Source of the DNA: Acanthochlamys bracteata
Taxonomy: Eukaryota > Streptophyta > Magnoliopsida > Pandanales > Velloziaceae
Direction: 5' to 3'
NCBI GenBank assembly: GCA_019914995.1
Contig: CM034129.1
Coordinates: 5,097,725-5,161,724, forward strand
DNA length: 64,000 bases
Positions 1-12,896 of the stretch are shown here, piece after piece (the first letter of the stretch is position 1; every line of letters begins with the position of its first letter). The position numbers were made by a program, and so were the translations under genes. The notes beneath the pieces were generated by a model. The model did not search any database and was not told where the DNA came from. It saw nothing but the letters and a program-made list of their open reading frames with translations.

Positions 1-3000
1 TTCTGCTTCATCAAGTGCATCCAGAGCTTCATCAACTCTTCTCTCAGCCAACAAAACATCAAGCACATCAGGTAACTCTGTTGACCATTTCTCCATTTCA
101 GAAGGTTCTCGATCTTCAACACTTGAAATATCATCCTCTGCTAAGCCATCAGAACCAGCAGAAAGGGAATCAAGACGAACCCCATCAGCCAAACCATGAA
201 TTAGGGCTGCCTGAGTTGATAGCAAGTTCCTGATAGAGAGAAGCTCCCCTTCCAAATCAGATATTTCCTTGGATGTCCTGTATGAACCTCAATTAGCATC
301 AGTAGCTTTAATTTAAGCACCACAAAAGGAAATCGACAAAGATTGATAGCAGCTATCTGCATGGAGGAGAGTAAAAGGAGAAGTAAAGGGAGGAAATTAC
401 TAACTGTGCCGTTTCAGTTTTAGTTCCCAATAACACAACCACAAAGAAATGTGGAACAGCTCAGAAGAGTGAAGAGAAGCCTCAGAAGTTTTTGAAAATA
501 AGGCATGTACAATGGTACCAGTAATATAAATTTTCAAACCAAGTCACCTTAGCACGATAACTTGTTGAATATCTAAGAAGGTACATGAGCTCCAAGAAAG
601 GAAAAAACTCCATATGCTTCTTTTAAACAGGAGTTCAGCAGAACACTGACAAGACCAGCTTGAAATTCATCATTATATGCAATGTTACTCTGTTTTAGTT
701 TCCTAAATAGACATCTAAAATATATGAGACAACCTACACTAGGGAAGAGAAGCCTCTAAATTTCTAAAAAATAAGAAAATGTAACCAGCAGTATGGGTTT
801 TAAAGAAAGATTACAATCACAAGACAACTTACATCAGATCCAAGAAGATACGAAACGGCTCCAACCGAAAAAATAAAAAAATTGCACTTTTATGTTGTTG
901 TTGTTGTTGTTGTTGGTTTTTTTTTTTTTTTTTGTAAGCAGGAAAGTAGGGAAGATTGATATGATCAGGCTGAATTTGATCATCATAAGGGTGAAGTCCA
1001 ATTGAGAAATTCTACATCATGACTATAAACATCAAGTCTCCAATCACGGTTGACGTGGCATCAATAATTTTATTGTTGCAGCCCACTATTAATGCATGTA
1101 ACAAATAAAAAACTTATGCGTACATACTAATCATGAGTAACTTGAGTTACCATCATTACCATAATTCTTTTAATTTCAGTGTTTGCATATTCATCAAGGC
1201 ATGCAGAAAGATAATGGATCATGAAACAATAACAAAGAGAAAATACAAGTAGAAAGGTCCTAACAGTTATGAGGACAATTGCCAAAAAGCTTCTTATGAA
1301 CGTTCCACTAGAGGCAATGTCAATATCCTGATCTTATGTTCGAGGTAAATTTAAAAAAACTCAGTATCACGTTGCGATGAACCTAGTTGTTGTTACTTGG
1401 TATCTATGATCTCAACACTAACGGCCTATACCATTTTCATGATATAAGATATGATATCATGCACTGCCACTGTTGAAAAAACTTCCACTTATAACTGTTT
1501 TCATCAGATATCATGCGCTAAAAAATCATTCAATTGAAAAAGCTTCCTACTATCCTAGTTCAAGATGAAAAGACTTCCTACTATCAAAGTTAATATCAGA
1601 TATCATGCACTATCAAATCATTCAATTTAGGGTCTGTTTGGAATGAGAGTAATGGAGAGCAATTGGGAGTAAGTGAATTAATTACTCCCGATTGTTCTTG
1701 TTTGGTAATAAATTTATAAAATTAATGGAGAGAATTTTACTCTCCATTAATCTTATATGGGGAGTAATTCGTTACACCCCAATGTGGGGTGTAACCAAAG
1801 TGAAGAGTAATTTTGGTGACTGTTGTATTTATGAAGTTTCTATTTATCCTTATTGCTTTGTTTTATTTACTGAGTGGTTTCTTTTTCTTCTTCATTTCAC
1901 TCAATCAGCCGCACCTTCTCTCCCTGCGCCTTGCCGGCGAGAGCCGTTGATCCAGGTAAGTTCGAGAGCCGGTGAGATCGTTGAATTGAACAAGAAGAAG
2001 AAGAAGAGGAAAAAGAATCGAGTGCCTTGTAACAGACGCAAACTTGAGCAATCAATCCAAACAAGTAACTATCAGTTTCTTTCTCAATCAAACCTTTATG
2101 TTCTTACCTTCTGCCACAATATTCCAATTTTAGTAAGCTCTGTGTAGGATTGTCTTGTTGTTGTTGTTGGTTCTCGCAGTGGCGGAGTTACAGACATGAT
2201 TGGGGGAATGAAGTGGAGGAGAAGAAGTAGATCAAACCACTTTCGATAGCTGCAATGGGGGGTTCTTCATGTTCCTGTTTCTTTCATTTCAGGGTAAGTT
2301 AAAGCAGCTTGATTTCGTATGATACGAACTATTCGATGAAATGCCTCAATGAGAGCACTTTTTTTTTCTTAGTGATTAATACTTGTTACTTTATTGTTTG
2401 TCAAGAGATATGATGGTTCAAATGTTTACTGGATATTTTGGTGTGAATTATGGTAGATTTGCAGATAATGTTTGTCATAATATGTTTGGGTGCTGGACAT
2501 TAGGAAGATTGATTGTAAGAGTATAAATTTGCAAATAACATTCTCCATCACCGTAATTCTATGTTTTCAATGTTGTAATTGTTAAATTTTGATTTGAATG
2601 TAGTTTACTTTATGGTCCTATGAAATGATAATTGAGCGAGTATATATTAAACATTATTGACAATTTTGTTTGCTGGGATAGGATGTCCGCAACTTGACCA
2701 ACTTTATCCAGAAAGTTTTTGGAGTAGCAGCTGAAGAGAAGCAACTTTTTGTCAGTGGCTTCAACTAGGGAGAAGTTGATTTGAATGATTAAAATCAGTA
2801 AAACAGACTTTGGATTTTAGAGTTGGCAGGCAGGGATGATTCTTTGAGGAGCTTGTGTGAGAATATGAATTTGTTTGGAAATTCACAGCATTACATAGAG
2901 GAAGGGAGAAGGGGTGATGGAGTGTTGGATATGTTGACATTGGGTTTGAAATGACAAACAACTTTGAAGTCTTTGTATTTACGAAGATTGAAATGAAAAT

Positions 3001-6000
3001 ATATGTATTATAAGATTTTTAAGTGTTTCAATATTGAGTTTAAACACTTGAAGAATGCTTTATGGTGACACGAACAATTCATCGAATGCTTTATAGGGAC
3101 ACGAACAAAACACCACAAATATAGTACTTGCAAAGATCTCACACTTGGGTGCTTAACCAAAATATACAAAAAAATATAAAAAGATATTTTAGTCTTTTTA
3201 TAAAAAATATTCTTATTTACTCTTCAGTTACCAAACAAGAATAATATGTACTCTTCATTAATCTTATTAATATATCCAAACAAGATAAGATAAATTATTA
3301 CTCTTACTCTCGTCTCCACCCGAATAATTTACTCTTGTTTAATCTTACTCTTATTTACTCTTATTTATTACTCCTATATCAAAACAGACCGTTAGAGCCC
3401 TAAAAATGATTTAGTGTGCAAAAGATTAAGAAAAGGTGAAATTTTGTGAGTGAAATGAACTTGTGTTTAAAGTCAAATGAATTGCTATCCAAATAAATAA
3501 ATGGCTATGGTATTCAAAGTATTAGATACCATGGTATTATGAATACCAAATTCAAATGTCCCTAATAGTGGCTTAGTAGGTTTTGCATCATCACTACTTT
3601 ACTTTCTTAATCTGAATATCCTTAGAATGCACTACATATTCTTACAACGTTTGGGAACAGCGAATTGCTGGCTGGAGTAAGCAGTGTAAAATTCTTAATT
3701 TTGAAGAATAACTCCATTCTTATTTGCAACCCCATTCATCTACTTGCAAATTGCATTTGTGTTCAAGGCCAACTAACGCCTTCATGCGGCGTGTATGTCT
3801 TTTACTTTACAAGTATCTCTGCAATTAGACCTACAGATTTTACTTTTACCATTTCGTGTCTCAAGACTTAAGGGTTTCCTATCTCCTCCATACATCCCAC
3901 AATTTTAATTAATGCCATCCATCATCTCTCACCATTCAATCTCTTCAACAAAACGACTAGTAGCAAAGATACTTAAGAACCATTTGTTAAAAAAATGCAT
4001 CTCTATCCATTTTCCATGTTGACATTGTTTTTGACAGTCTTTCTACCAAAGAAGTATTAGTTGTATAAGATAAGTTATACAAGTACATTGTTCAGTGTAC
4101 AAAATTCCGAGTCACTTGCTGATGCTTGCTTGTTCAGTTTGACCTTTAAATCAAGCATTGTCTAATAACTTGCCATGCTACAGTCTGTTTACGACAAACC
4201 CAAGAAATACTTCCAAACAACTAGAAAATTGAGTCTGAATCTTACGTTAGAGAGTGATTATGTTCTTGATCAAAACCATCTGGAACGTACTTCTATCACG
4301 CTCATGTTCAATTGCCAGCCAACACTTTTGTGAAGCATGTAGGGCTTTTACTCAAAGAATCAGCTTAACAATTAGATAGAGTTTTCCTTCTACAATTTCT
4401 TTCTCATGACTGTAAAGGTTCCCTATATCCTCCATACCACATTTTTAACAACATCATAACTTAATTGGCATTGCACTCGAGGATTACCATTTGTTAAAGA
4501 TATGCATGCCTTAATTATGTTAAAAATTTAAAATTGTTGCTGGCATCTCATTTCTATGAAGTACTACTCATATGACATGAGATGTAAGTACACATTCGAC
4601 GTACTAGTCCTGTATCACTTGCTATGCCTGCAAGTTTTAGTTATTAAGTCAAGCTTTTCACTGATTACTTGCCATGCTACAGCCTAATCTAAGAATATCT
4701 AAGATATGCTTCATAGTGTCTAGAAAATTGCGTCTGATGACCTATACATGGAATCCATAGTCCATCAAAGCTTCAAATGAACAAACAAAGCTAAGAATAC
4801 AGATGCTAAACCAAAATCTTGCAGCATCATCATATGTCAAAGAAAAGACAACAGAACAACCATCAGCATCTCTAAGACAGAGAAAGAAACAAAGAGATCA
4901 ACCATGGCTAGATTGGAAATCTAGCAGCATCATCAAATGTCCATGATGATCATCAGAGGGGTTACTGACCTAATAAATGCTGCATAATTAGCATAGACAC
5001 TTTTGCGCATTTCTTCAGCGGAATCCCTTTTCAACTCTTGTAAATATGAGCACAAATGCCTGATCTCCTGAAATCAATTGGAAGGTACAAACTCACCACA
5101 GAGATAACTTCGAGGGAACTCAAATAACACATATTTTTTTCTACTTGAACAAAATTAAATATACAGATCGCATAATAATATTTTCTTTTCAACCAAGATG
5201 CATTTGTTTTACCTCAGATATTTATGCCATATAGAAGACTACATTGCATCATGATATAGACCATAGAGAGTACAATAAATCATGTGATTCACCCAGAAAT
5301 CCATGCCACCATGATAAACTTCTAATAACTCAAAAACGTTTTGGAAGATCAAAGGACCTATTTAATATTATACTATATCCAAAACAACTTATTTTGAGAC
5401 AGCTTAGAAGGAAGCAAAGATTCACATAATACTCAATTGAAGACAAAAGTAAACCACCAAGTAGAAAAGTTCTATATGAATCATGTGCAACACAGTTTAT
5501 CCTGAAAGACAAAGTTCGATGCTATCACATCCCATTTTATAATAAAGAATGAACCTATGTTTTGAATGAACACATCTTGCATGATGTTCCTGTTCCACAT
5601 AATGTCAAGCAACAGCCACTTCAAAAAATGCTTTACATATATGCAAGCAACGTTCCTTGACATTTTTATTAGATTGTGTTTGGTTTGGATTATCTTAACA
5701 AGATTTTCAGATATTTTATTCTAGGGAATATGACTTCCATGTTTTGTTCATTAAAATGGAGCTACTATTACATTACCTCAGATGTAAAATTCCCACGAAT
5801 GAGGGACTCTTAACACCATATGGGAAGGTGGTAATCTAGATTCCTATTAATCTTACTTCCAATATTACTTTTATAACACCAAAAATATCCTATCTTCCCC
5901 GCAGCCGCATCTCGTATTCCTTGCACCCACATCTCGTCTCCATCTCCAGCTTCCGCAACGTGATCACCTACTCCTATTACCGAATCCAGCCTCCTTCTCC

Positions 6001-9000
6001 TCCATGTTTGCTGTCTCTACAATTGTCGTCCAAGTAGATCGAACTCAGTGATCACACTCGACAGCATTTGGGTTCAAAGCTTAGTTTCGCTGCTGATCTT
6101 CCTATTTGTTTGGAAACGGCCACAGGAGATAGCAATTCTCTTCTCCTCCTTCTTACGTTCCTCATCCCATCATTAATTTAAGACAAACCCCTGATTTTAA
6201 TCACCGTAGTCTTCCTTGTCCATCCACCTCTGTTGCTCGCATGCGAAGTACACGTGATCGATCTCTCTTTCTTCACTGAGAGACTCCCACACTGCCGTGC
6301 TGGTTCGCAGTTCTTTTTCGCATATTCGGAATCGCTTTTCATTTCTTGCTCAAATAATTCAAAAAGAAATTTTGTCATCAGTCCTCCGGTTGTTGCAGCC
6401 ATGGGGATTAATCCAGAGCTTCTTATCTGTCACAAATTCTCAGGGGTCTTCTTTCTCTCTTGATTTCATACAATCTCTGCTTTCAAGTTTCTTCAATCTA
6501 CTAATTTTCTAAATCTTCGTTCTTTGTTTTATAATATTTTTTTACAGGAATCATTCTCGTCTCTGAAAGGTCAACAAAATAAATTTAATCATATTATTTA
6601 TTTTTTTTTTTTTTGCCATTTTGTAATTGTATATGTGTTATTGTGGAATTGAAGAGATGTTGCGCTATACGCACTTAGAATTAGAGCTTGTGGAAGAGAC
6701 TTGTGAATGAGGAAGTGCTTAAGTATGTTTGCGAATGTGGCAGGCAGAAACTGATTCAAGTCTGGTTTCTCTGCTTAGAGAAGCTTAATGCTTTTAGAAC
6801 AATTGATTAGAAATGTTTTATTGTGAAATTCAAAGGTTGTACTATGATGGATGATTTGGCCTTCAGTGACTCGCTCTAATGTTAAGTTATGGGCGAGTTA
6901 GTAAGATGAATTTGCAGTCTCTAAATTTTAAATGATAGTGTAGTTTGGAAGTCTAATATATAAGAAGAAGATGAATTCACTATCATATGAGCAAGAATAT
7001 TACAATGCTAGAAGATGCACATCTCTTGCTTAAAAGAAGGTCAATGATGAAAACTTAGACTCTAATCTATTGTCTTGTCTGCATTATTTTTTCGTAATCA
7101 AAATAAAGCAAGTTTGTGTTTAACAACAAATGTTCTTTAGCTAAGTAGCTATGCTTATTTGTAACATAAAATGACATTGACATCTAGATCGATATGTATA
7201 TGACTCTATTTTCCGTTTATGTCTGCCCAATATATTCTCTTATATATGTAGTGTAATTAGATTTGACCAAATGAAGGCATGCATATGTTTGGATAAAGCT
7301 TTCTGGCTGGTAATATTACGAAAGCTTTTATTAATATTGATGATGCTGCAGGCTTTACCTATAATTGCTACTATATTTCACTTTTCTCACTAATAAAGGC
7401 ATTGGACTTGCAAATGTACCTGTTACAATGACTATGTTTTTCCTTTTAATGGAAGGAAGCTGACTATGTTGTTTCTTTTTGTGTATATACAAGTCAATTA
7501 CTATCAGATTTTATCTGAGTCTATTATTGCTTAGACAACAACACATAAAGATCAACCTACAAATAATCTCTAAATATTTGTTGGATTTTCTTTTTGACAG
7601 CCTTCTGCTCATCTTATCCATCACCTCTTTCCAAGTAACATTAACATCAGCTCTCACAGATCAACAACTTAATTATCTATTGCGGTTGTTAAAGTCAGTT
7701 ATCAATGTTGAGCTTCATGCTAGAGTTGCTCAAGTTTTGACGACGGCAACGTTTTCATTTGATTTCTAGGTTCAACATCTTCATAATGAACTTCCTTGTG
7801 TATATATATGACTTGAAGATTAAGCTGCCCAAACAACAATGGAAAGAGTTTCCTCACAACAACCTTCAGAGGCTTTCTTTTGGTCATTAATAACAATCAA
7901 GAGTGATTTGGTTGCCAATTGCTTGATATTCTTAAGTCAAACTTGTAATCTTTGATTGGATTAGTGAAGGCATAAGTGCACACAATAATGATGCTTATCA
8001 TGTTGATGGTTCATTGGCTTATATACCTTAATATAATTTTGGTTGCTGCTGTTAAAGTTTCAAGCATCCCGACGAAAAGGCCTGCCAATCTTCTCCAAGG
8101 ATTCATCCTAACAAATTCCAACTGTCCTAAAAGAAAAGTAAAGCTTCCAGCTTTCGTTTTGCTCAGCCATGTCATGCCTAGCACATCTTTGTCTCCTTCG
8201 AGCCATCTTACCCTTGCTTCTGCTTCACTCAACAAAAAGATGGTGAAATTGTTCTTTAGAAGTTCCTTGAAGGAAGGTGATTTGTGGTTATTATTATACA
8301 ATTTGTGGATTTAAATGTAAGGACGTTTGTTGTAAAAAGACCAATTTTAATGAGTTAGCTATTTTAAACTCACGTTTCATCTTTTTTTTTATATTGGGTT
8401 AATTTAGATCGATGTAAAGTGCTTTTTTAACTTGAGTTAGATGACTTGGTTATTCGTATATAGTTTTAGTCAGATGTTTTGTTTAATTTGAATTGGATGA
8501 GTTAGTCTTGTTGTTAATGGTATTTAGTAAATTTCTGATAGATTTTCGTGAGTGTTGAACTCAAAATCAAACGTGATAATGCAATATTTCCGATAATTTA
8601 ATCAGTTGGTACAAATGAAACAAACCTGATAATGTAGCATTCACATCAATCAAATTGATGGTAATCAAAATTCTCATAAATGTGATTACCATGATAATAT
8701 TGCAAGAGAATGAACCAAGCACATCCCTTGCATGCTTTCAATATCTACAACATGTATACTTGAACCATAAGGAACTTAGAGGCATGGACGTATGCCATGT
8801 GTCACCAAAAGCCAATAAATGGAACGATGTCAGTCAATCAACATTGATCACTGATCAATAGCAGTTGACTACTACAGGGTGCCAGTCATTATGGACTAAA
8901 ATATTCCAGCAAACCTTCAATATTGGGTGGCAACTGTCATAAAAAAGGTGTTTGCTAGTTCTGTACAAATGTCATATTACCAAATATTAGAGCAGTAATT

Positions 9001-9644
9001 GCTTTACAAATCCTTGATGAATAAACCTTATGTGTACCTATAATTCAGATTCTGATTATAAACTTTCCTATTTGCATGCTGATTCTATTCCTCAATACCA
9101 ACCACTTCCTATAGAGACATAAAAGAAAGAAGACTCTTTTTTTTTAGAAAACGAAGAACAAATCCCATACTTAAGCACACGCATAGTGTAGTCAAAATAA
9201 ACCTAAATAACCCAAATAGCAAACAATCTGACTATGTGCCCTGTTGTTCCATTCATAGCAAAATTATAACAACAACTATACGTAACTACTATGCCTAACC
9301 TCGTCCACGTTCATGTAGCACAAGAAAGCTCATTTCTTACAAAAAATAATAAGCCAATCCTTGTAACAACAAGCACTTTTACATCAAACTACTCAATATA
9401 GAGAAAATAATAGCAAAAAGCAAAGAGAGAGAAATTTCAATACCTTCTCATTCATTGTCTGACACTTAGACTGAACATACGCATCGGGATCGAAGTTCTC
9501 CGTCTTGAAGATCTTCAGCTTATCAGCAAGCTGCACACCATGCTCTCCACCACCGCCTCCAACATTCGCTGACGTCACCGTCGTTGTCACCATCCCCCCC
9601 GGCGTTCTCGATCGCGACGACTTCGCCACAGCCGACGTCGCCAT
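1..9644 (-). CDS. EXO84B: Exocyst subunit EXO84B, 5' part (exons 1-3; truncated at window start)
   Basis: Exons on the minus strand: 9644-9444 (67 codons), 5067-4970, and 277-1, which runs out of the window in frame. Junctions are GT-AG and in phase. About 192 N-terminal residues are visible. They carry the plant EXO84B signature: DAYVQSKC in exon 1, then EEMRKSVYANYAAFIR, then TSKEISDLEGEL and ALIHGLADGV, which closely match Arabidopsis EXO84B as I recall it (total about 750 residues). Exocyst tethers secretory vesicles to the plasma membrane; EXO84B is the main plant EXO84 isoform, needed in cytokinesis and polar growth. The start ATG is the first in frame and is followed by a Gly/Thr/Val-rich low-complexity stretch. 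The two introns are 4.4 and 4.7 kb, unusually large, and hold transposon sequence. Paralogues EXO84A and EXO84C are less likely. Confidence 0.93.
892..933. repeat. (TTG)n microsatellite followed by poly-T
   Basis: About eight TTG/GTT units run directly into a T tract of about 17 bases, inside intron 2 of EXO84B. It is a simple repeat with no coding role seen. Confidence 0.9.
1630..3391. mobile_element. PIF/Harbinger-like DNA transposon, non-autonomous, in EXO84B intron 2
   Basis: The left end reads GGGTCTGTTTGGAATGAG and the right end AAAACAGACCG, so about 10-12 bp of terminal inverted repeat can be seen. TTA flanks both sides (1627-1629 and 3392-3394), the 3-bp target duplication typical of PIF/Harbinger and Tourist elements. 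The subterminal regions are rich in ATTACTC/GAGTAAT motifs in both orientations. The interior, about 1890-2300, is more GC-rich and looks like a gene leader with a donor-like CCAGGTAAGT near 1955. I could not recognise a DDE transposase or Myb-like protein, and no ORF exceeds 151 codons. The element appears to be a decayed or internally deleted derivative. Confidence 0.75.
5672..8700. mobile_element. Possible second, degenerate Harbinger-like element in EXO84B intron 1
   Basis: A TTA followed by GATTGTGTTTGGTTTGG starts near 5669, in the style of Harbinger ends. A leader-like GC-richer block follows at 5890-6450, and scraps of open frame occur at 7560-7770 and 8010-8300. I could not find a matching right terminal repeat, so the right limit is only a guess. 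No domain was recognised in any frame. Confidence 0.25.
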
Positions 9645-12600
9645 TTTATTCCCCCTCAATCTAATTTGTTTCCAAAATAACCACGCAGAATACACCGATC
9701 TGGTCCAAAGCTTCGAATCACTCGATAGTAAACCGATCAGATCATGAGGGTAGAAACGGAATAGAGTAAAACAGAAGAAGAAGAAGAAGAAGGAGAAAGA
9801 AGCTCGCCGGAAGCCATCGGAAATTTTTATTGGAATTCTTCGGTTTCTGCTGTATTCTGCTAGAAAGAAGGAAAGGAAAAATAATTAAGAGTAACAATTA
9901 TAATAATTGAATAAAATTTTGAGCAGGTGAGCAGAACTGAAATTGATTCGGGTATGACAAGGGAAAAGGGGCCCTGTTTTTGGTTTTGGAAAGTTTGGAG
10001 AATTTTTAATTGTCAAAAATAATAATAATAAATTTTTGATGGATTCATTTGCAAACTTTTCAGAGAAATATATTCTTTAACTAAAGACGCGTGGGAGTTG
10101 TTCTACTGAGAAATTTTTAAATAAATATATTTTTCAAAGTTTTAAAGCAATGTTAATTTTATAAATATATATTAAGTTTATGATATCTAATTTTTTATAG
10201 TTTAATTTTTAAAAAAATTATAAAATCTTATAAAAACTTTATTAAAAAATATAATATATTTTTCAAATGAAAAAAGTTTAAGCTAAATCAAACGTTGCCT
10301 AGATCCATTACATTCAAAACAATAAAATTTAACGATTTTCTTTTAACATAATTAACTTTTAACTTTTTCAAGAAGTGCAGAATTAATCTCTCTAGCAAAT
10401 CAACCAACTCAACTAATTCCAGAAACAGAAAGAAAAACTTAATCCAACTAATTCGTAACACAACGTATCTTAAAAGTTAAGTTAGTTTTCATTAGTAAAA
10501 GATATCTCTCGAGGTAATGTATTTTTTAACACCAATTTATCTGAAATTTAGAGTGTGTTTTTTTAATCTTATAACTCAACTTTTTATTAAAAATTATACA
10601 AAAAATATAATAATTATTTTTTAAATACTTTTTTAAAATAATAAAAATTAATTCTAATTTTTAATAATATTACTTATAGTGATTTACTTTGAAGTAACTC
10701 GTCTTTCAAAAGTTTTGCATGTTTACTTTAGCATAAATATCTCATCTGAAAAAACAATAGCAATATGAATAAATGATTTTGATAGAATCATTGTAAGCAA
10801 TGTCACTGCTACAACCTGTGGGTAAACTATCCATGGGTTCACCTAAATTTGAAAAAGTTAATCTTGCATCTAAGGTGTTCGATGAATTGCTTCGTACAAA
10901 CCAAGTCGGTCTTCGTGTCACAAGTGTGGATTTTCTAGCAAATTCCGAACAAGCAGACCACTTTCCTCAATAAATTTCCTTCAACTATCACACAACGAAA
11001 TTTGTTGAATTGCATATGGAAAATCTTGGTGTGATTTAGGATCATTCCTGTTGGTTTGGATAATCCTAATTTCGACATCATGACCTTAACAGAAAACACG
11101 CAATCTCTTCATGCTAACAGCGTATTTCAAATTGGTAAAATTTTAATTTTTTTCGTCAGAATTAAAATTTCACTAAATTTTTATGTTTTAATTATAAATA
11201 GAAATAAAAATTTGAATTCTCAATTCTTGTACAAATAAAACTTAAATTTTATTATATTTTTTTTCTGTACTCAATTTTAACTCACTTTAAGAATCAATTA
11301 AAATATAAAAATAAATTTTTTTTAATTTTTTTTAAAAAATTGCACTTCTTATTTTTAATTTTTATAAAACTCAATTAAAAATATTTAAAATATATTTCGA
11401 GCAGGAGATAATGGAGCATGGTGGCAGACATGGTCATCAGCATGCTATTCTGGTTCAACAAATTAAGGTTAGAAGATGTCTTTCGGATTTTGTCTTTTTC
11501 AATTCCTACTTCTGGCGATTTATGGCACGTTTAGTTTCACAGAGATGAGTTTTTTGGAAATAAAAAAATGAATAGAAGGTAACTTAAATGTGAATTTGTA
11601 AAGATGAAGTTATAACAATAATTAGAAGAACTGATCCGAGAGTAACTTTCATGTTGAAATAATTATTTCTGTTTAAAGTAAACATATTTTTAGACTATAA
11701 AATCCTGTATTGATTATATATTGAACTTTTTAAACTGAGCATGGTTACAAAAATGTGCATTCTGATACTTGTCTTACCGAATGTTTGGCCGTACTTATAA
11801 TATTTTATTTTATTTCTAAAAATTTTATATTTTAAATAATTTTTTTAAAATATTAAAAAATTTATGAATTATAGCTATGTAGGAGTAATGTTTAAATAAA
11901 AGACTAAGGCTATATTTATTGTACTATATTTACTTTCATATTTTTTAATAATATTTTTATAATATTTTATAATTTTTTGAATTTAAAAATATAATAAACT
12001 GTATATCGTACAAATTTTTTGTAATTTTTATTTTTTAGATAAAAAATTAAATTTATTTTAAAAATTTCTTAAATATTTATTATTTTATAAAATATTTTAT
12101 TATAAATAATTTCAAATATGCAATAATTCATTGTGGACTTTAGCGACGCTTGTGGTTTCGGTAATATAACTTTGCGTGTAGGGTTTCATATCGTTCGAGG
12201 AAAGAAACAATACTAAGCTATTTATGCTCCAAGATAGGTGAAGCCAGTGTTTCATATCGTTTGAGAGTAGTTTTGAAATAATTTTTTTTAAAAATAAGAT
12301 ATATTTTTAATTTTTTAAAAATAAGTTTTATTTTTTTATTTCAAAAAATAATAAAAATAAATATAAAAAAACTCATTATTTAAAATTTTTTATATTTTTA
12401 AATAATTTTTTAAATATTTATAAATTATATATTAAAAAATATAAAATTAAAAATTAAAAAGTTGTTTTTGGGAACGCTAAGTCAAACATTCCCTTAGAGA
12501 ATTAGGAAGATTTTACCTAATGGCATTCGTTTATGCATATCGTGTATATGAGAGAATTTGGTCTTCCGTTTTGCTTTTCGAAATTCGTCTATCAGAAATG

Positions 12601-12896
12601 TGGAGAAATATAACTAGCAAAACAGAGGTTGTTCTTTGGTCTCCGTTCCCATCTAATACATTCTAACCATTTAATAAACTGGTTGAAAGTTGAAATCTTC
12701 AAGAAAGTAAGTTATATATAGTTACAACACATTACATCTGCGTATACTACTACAACATAATGTAAACAGAACAGCATGCGGCTACATGTATAGAAATTCC
12801 TGTGACATGAAAGTAGGACCAAATGCATTTGTTAGAGCATTCATTGTTGTTCTACTTTAAAGTTTAAACAAACATGTGCTTCATGGTTGATTAACT
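9645..12896. other. Intergenic: EXO84B promoter/leader side and AT-rich repeats
   Basis: A GAA-rich microsatellite (about 9773-9800) lies in the probable EXO84B 5' leader. From about 10,000 on, the sequence is very AT-rich with pieces resembling the AT-rich repeat family described at 56,198-56,450. The copy nearest completeness is 12,262-12,490. An unrecognised non-repetitive patch lies at 10,790-11,120. I see no convincing gene. Confidence 0.6.
12262..12490. repeat. AT-rich MITE-like repeat, family C copy (degenerate)
   Basis: The internal order matches the copies at 50.4 and 56.2 kb: GAAATAA, then A/T runs, then AATAAAAATA, then TATAAATTATATATTAAAAAATATAA. It ends in GTCAAACATTCC. Terminal repeats are too decayed to fix the limits. 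Confidence 0.45.

Noticed and set aside
4820..4945. Two GCAGCATCATCA-type words resembling a miR172 star strand
   Set aside because: They occur as a loose repeat in an intron without a matching guide arm; chance or simple duplication is more likely.
7332..7351. Sequence resembling miR172 (ATTGATGATGCTGCAG)
   Set aside because: There are several differences from miR172 and no complementary star arm within 200 bp, so no precursor hairpin.
8011..8301. Open frames on both strands in EXO84B intron 1
   Set aside because: No recognised domain in either strand, and the region lies within a probable old transposon.
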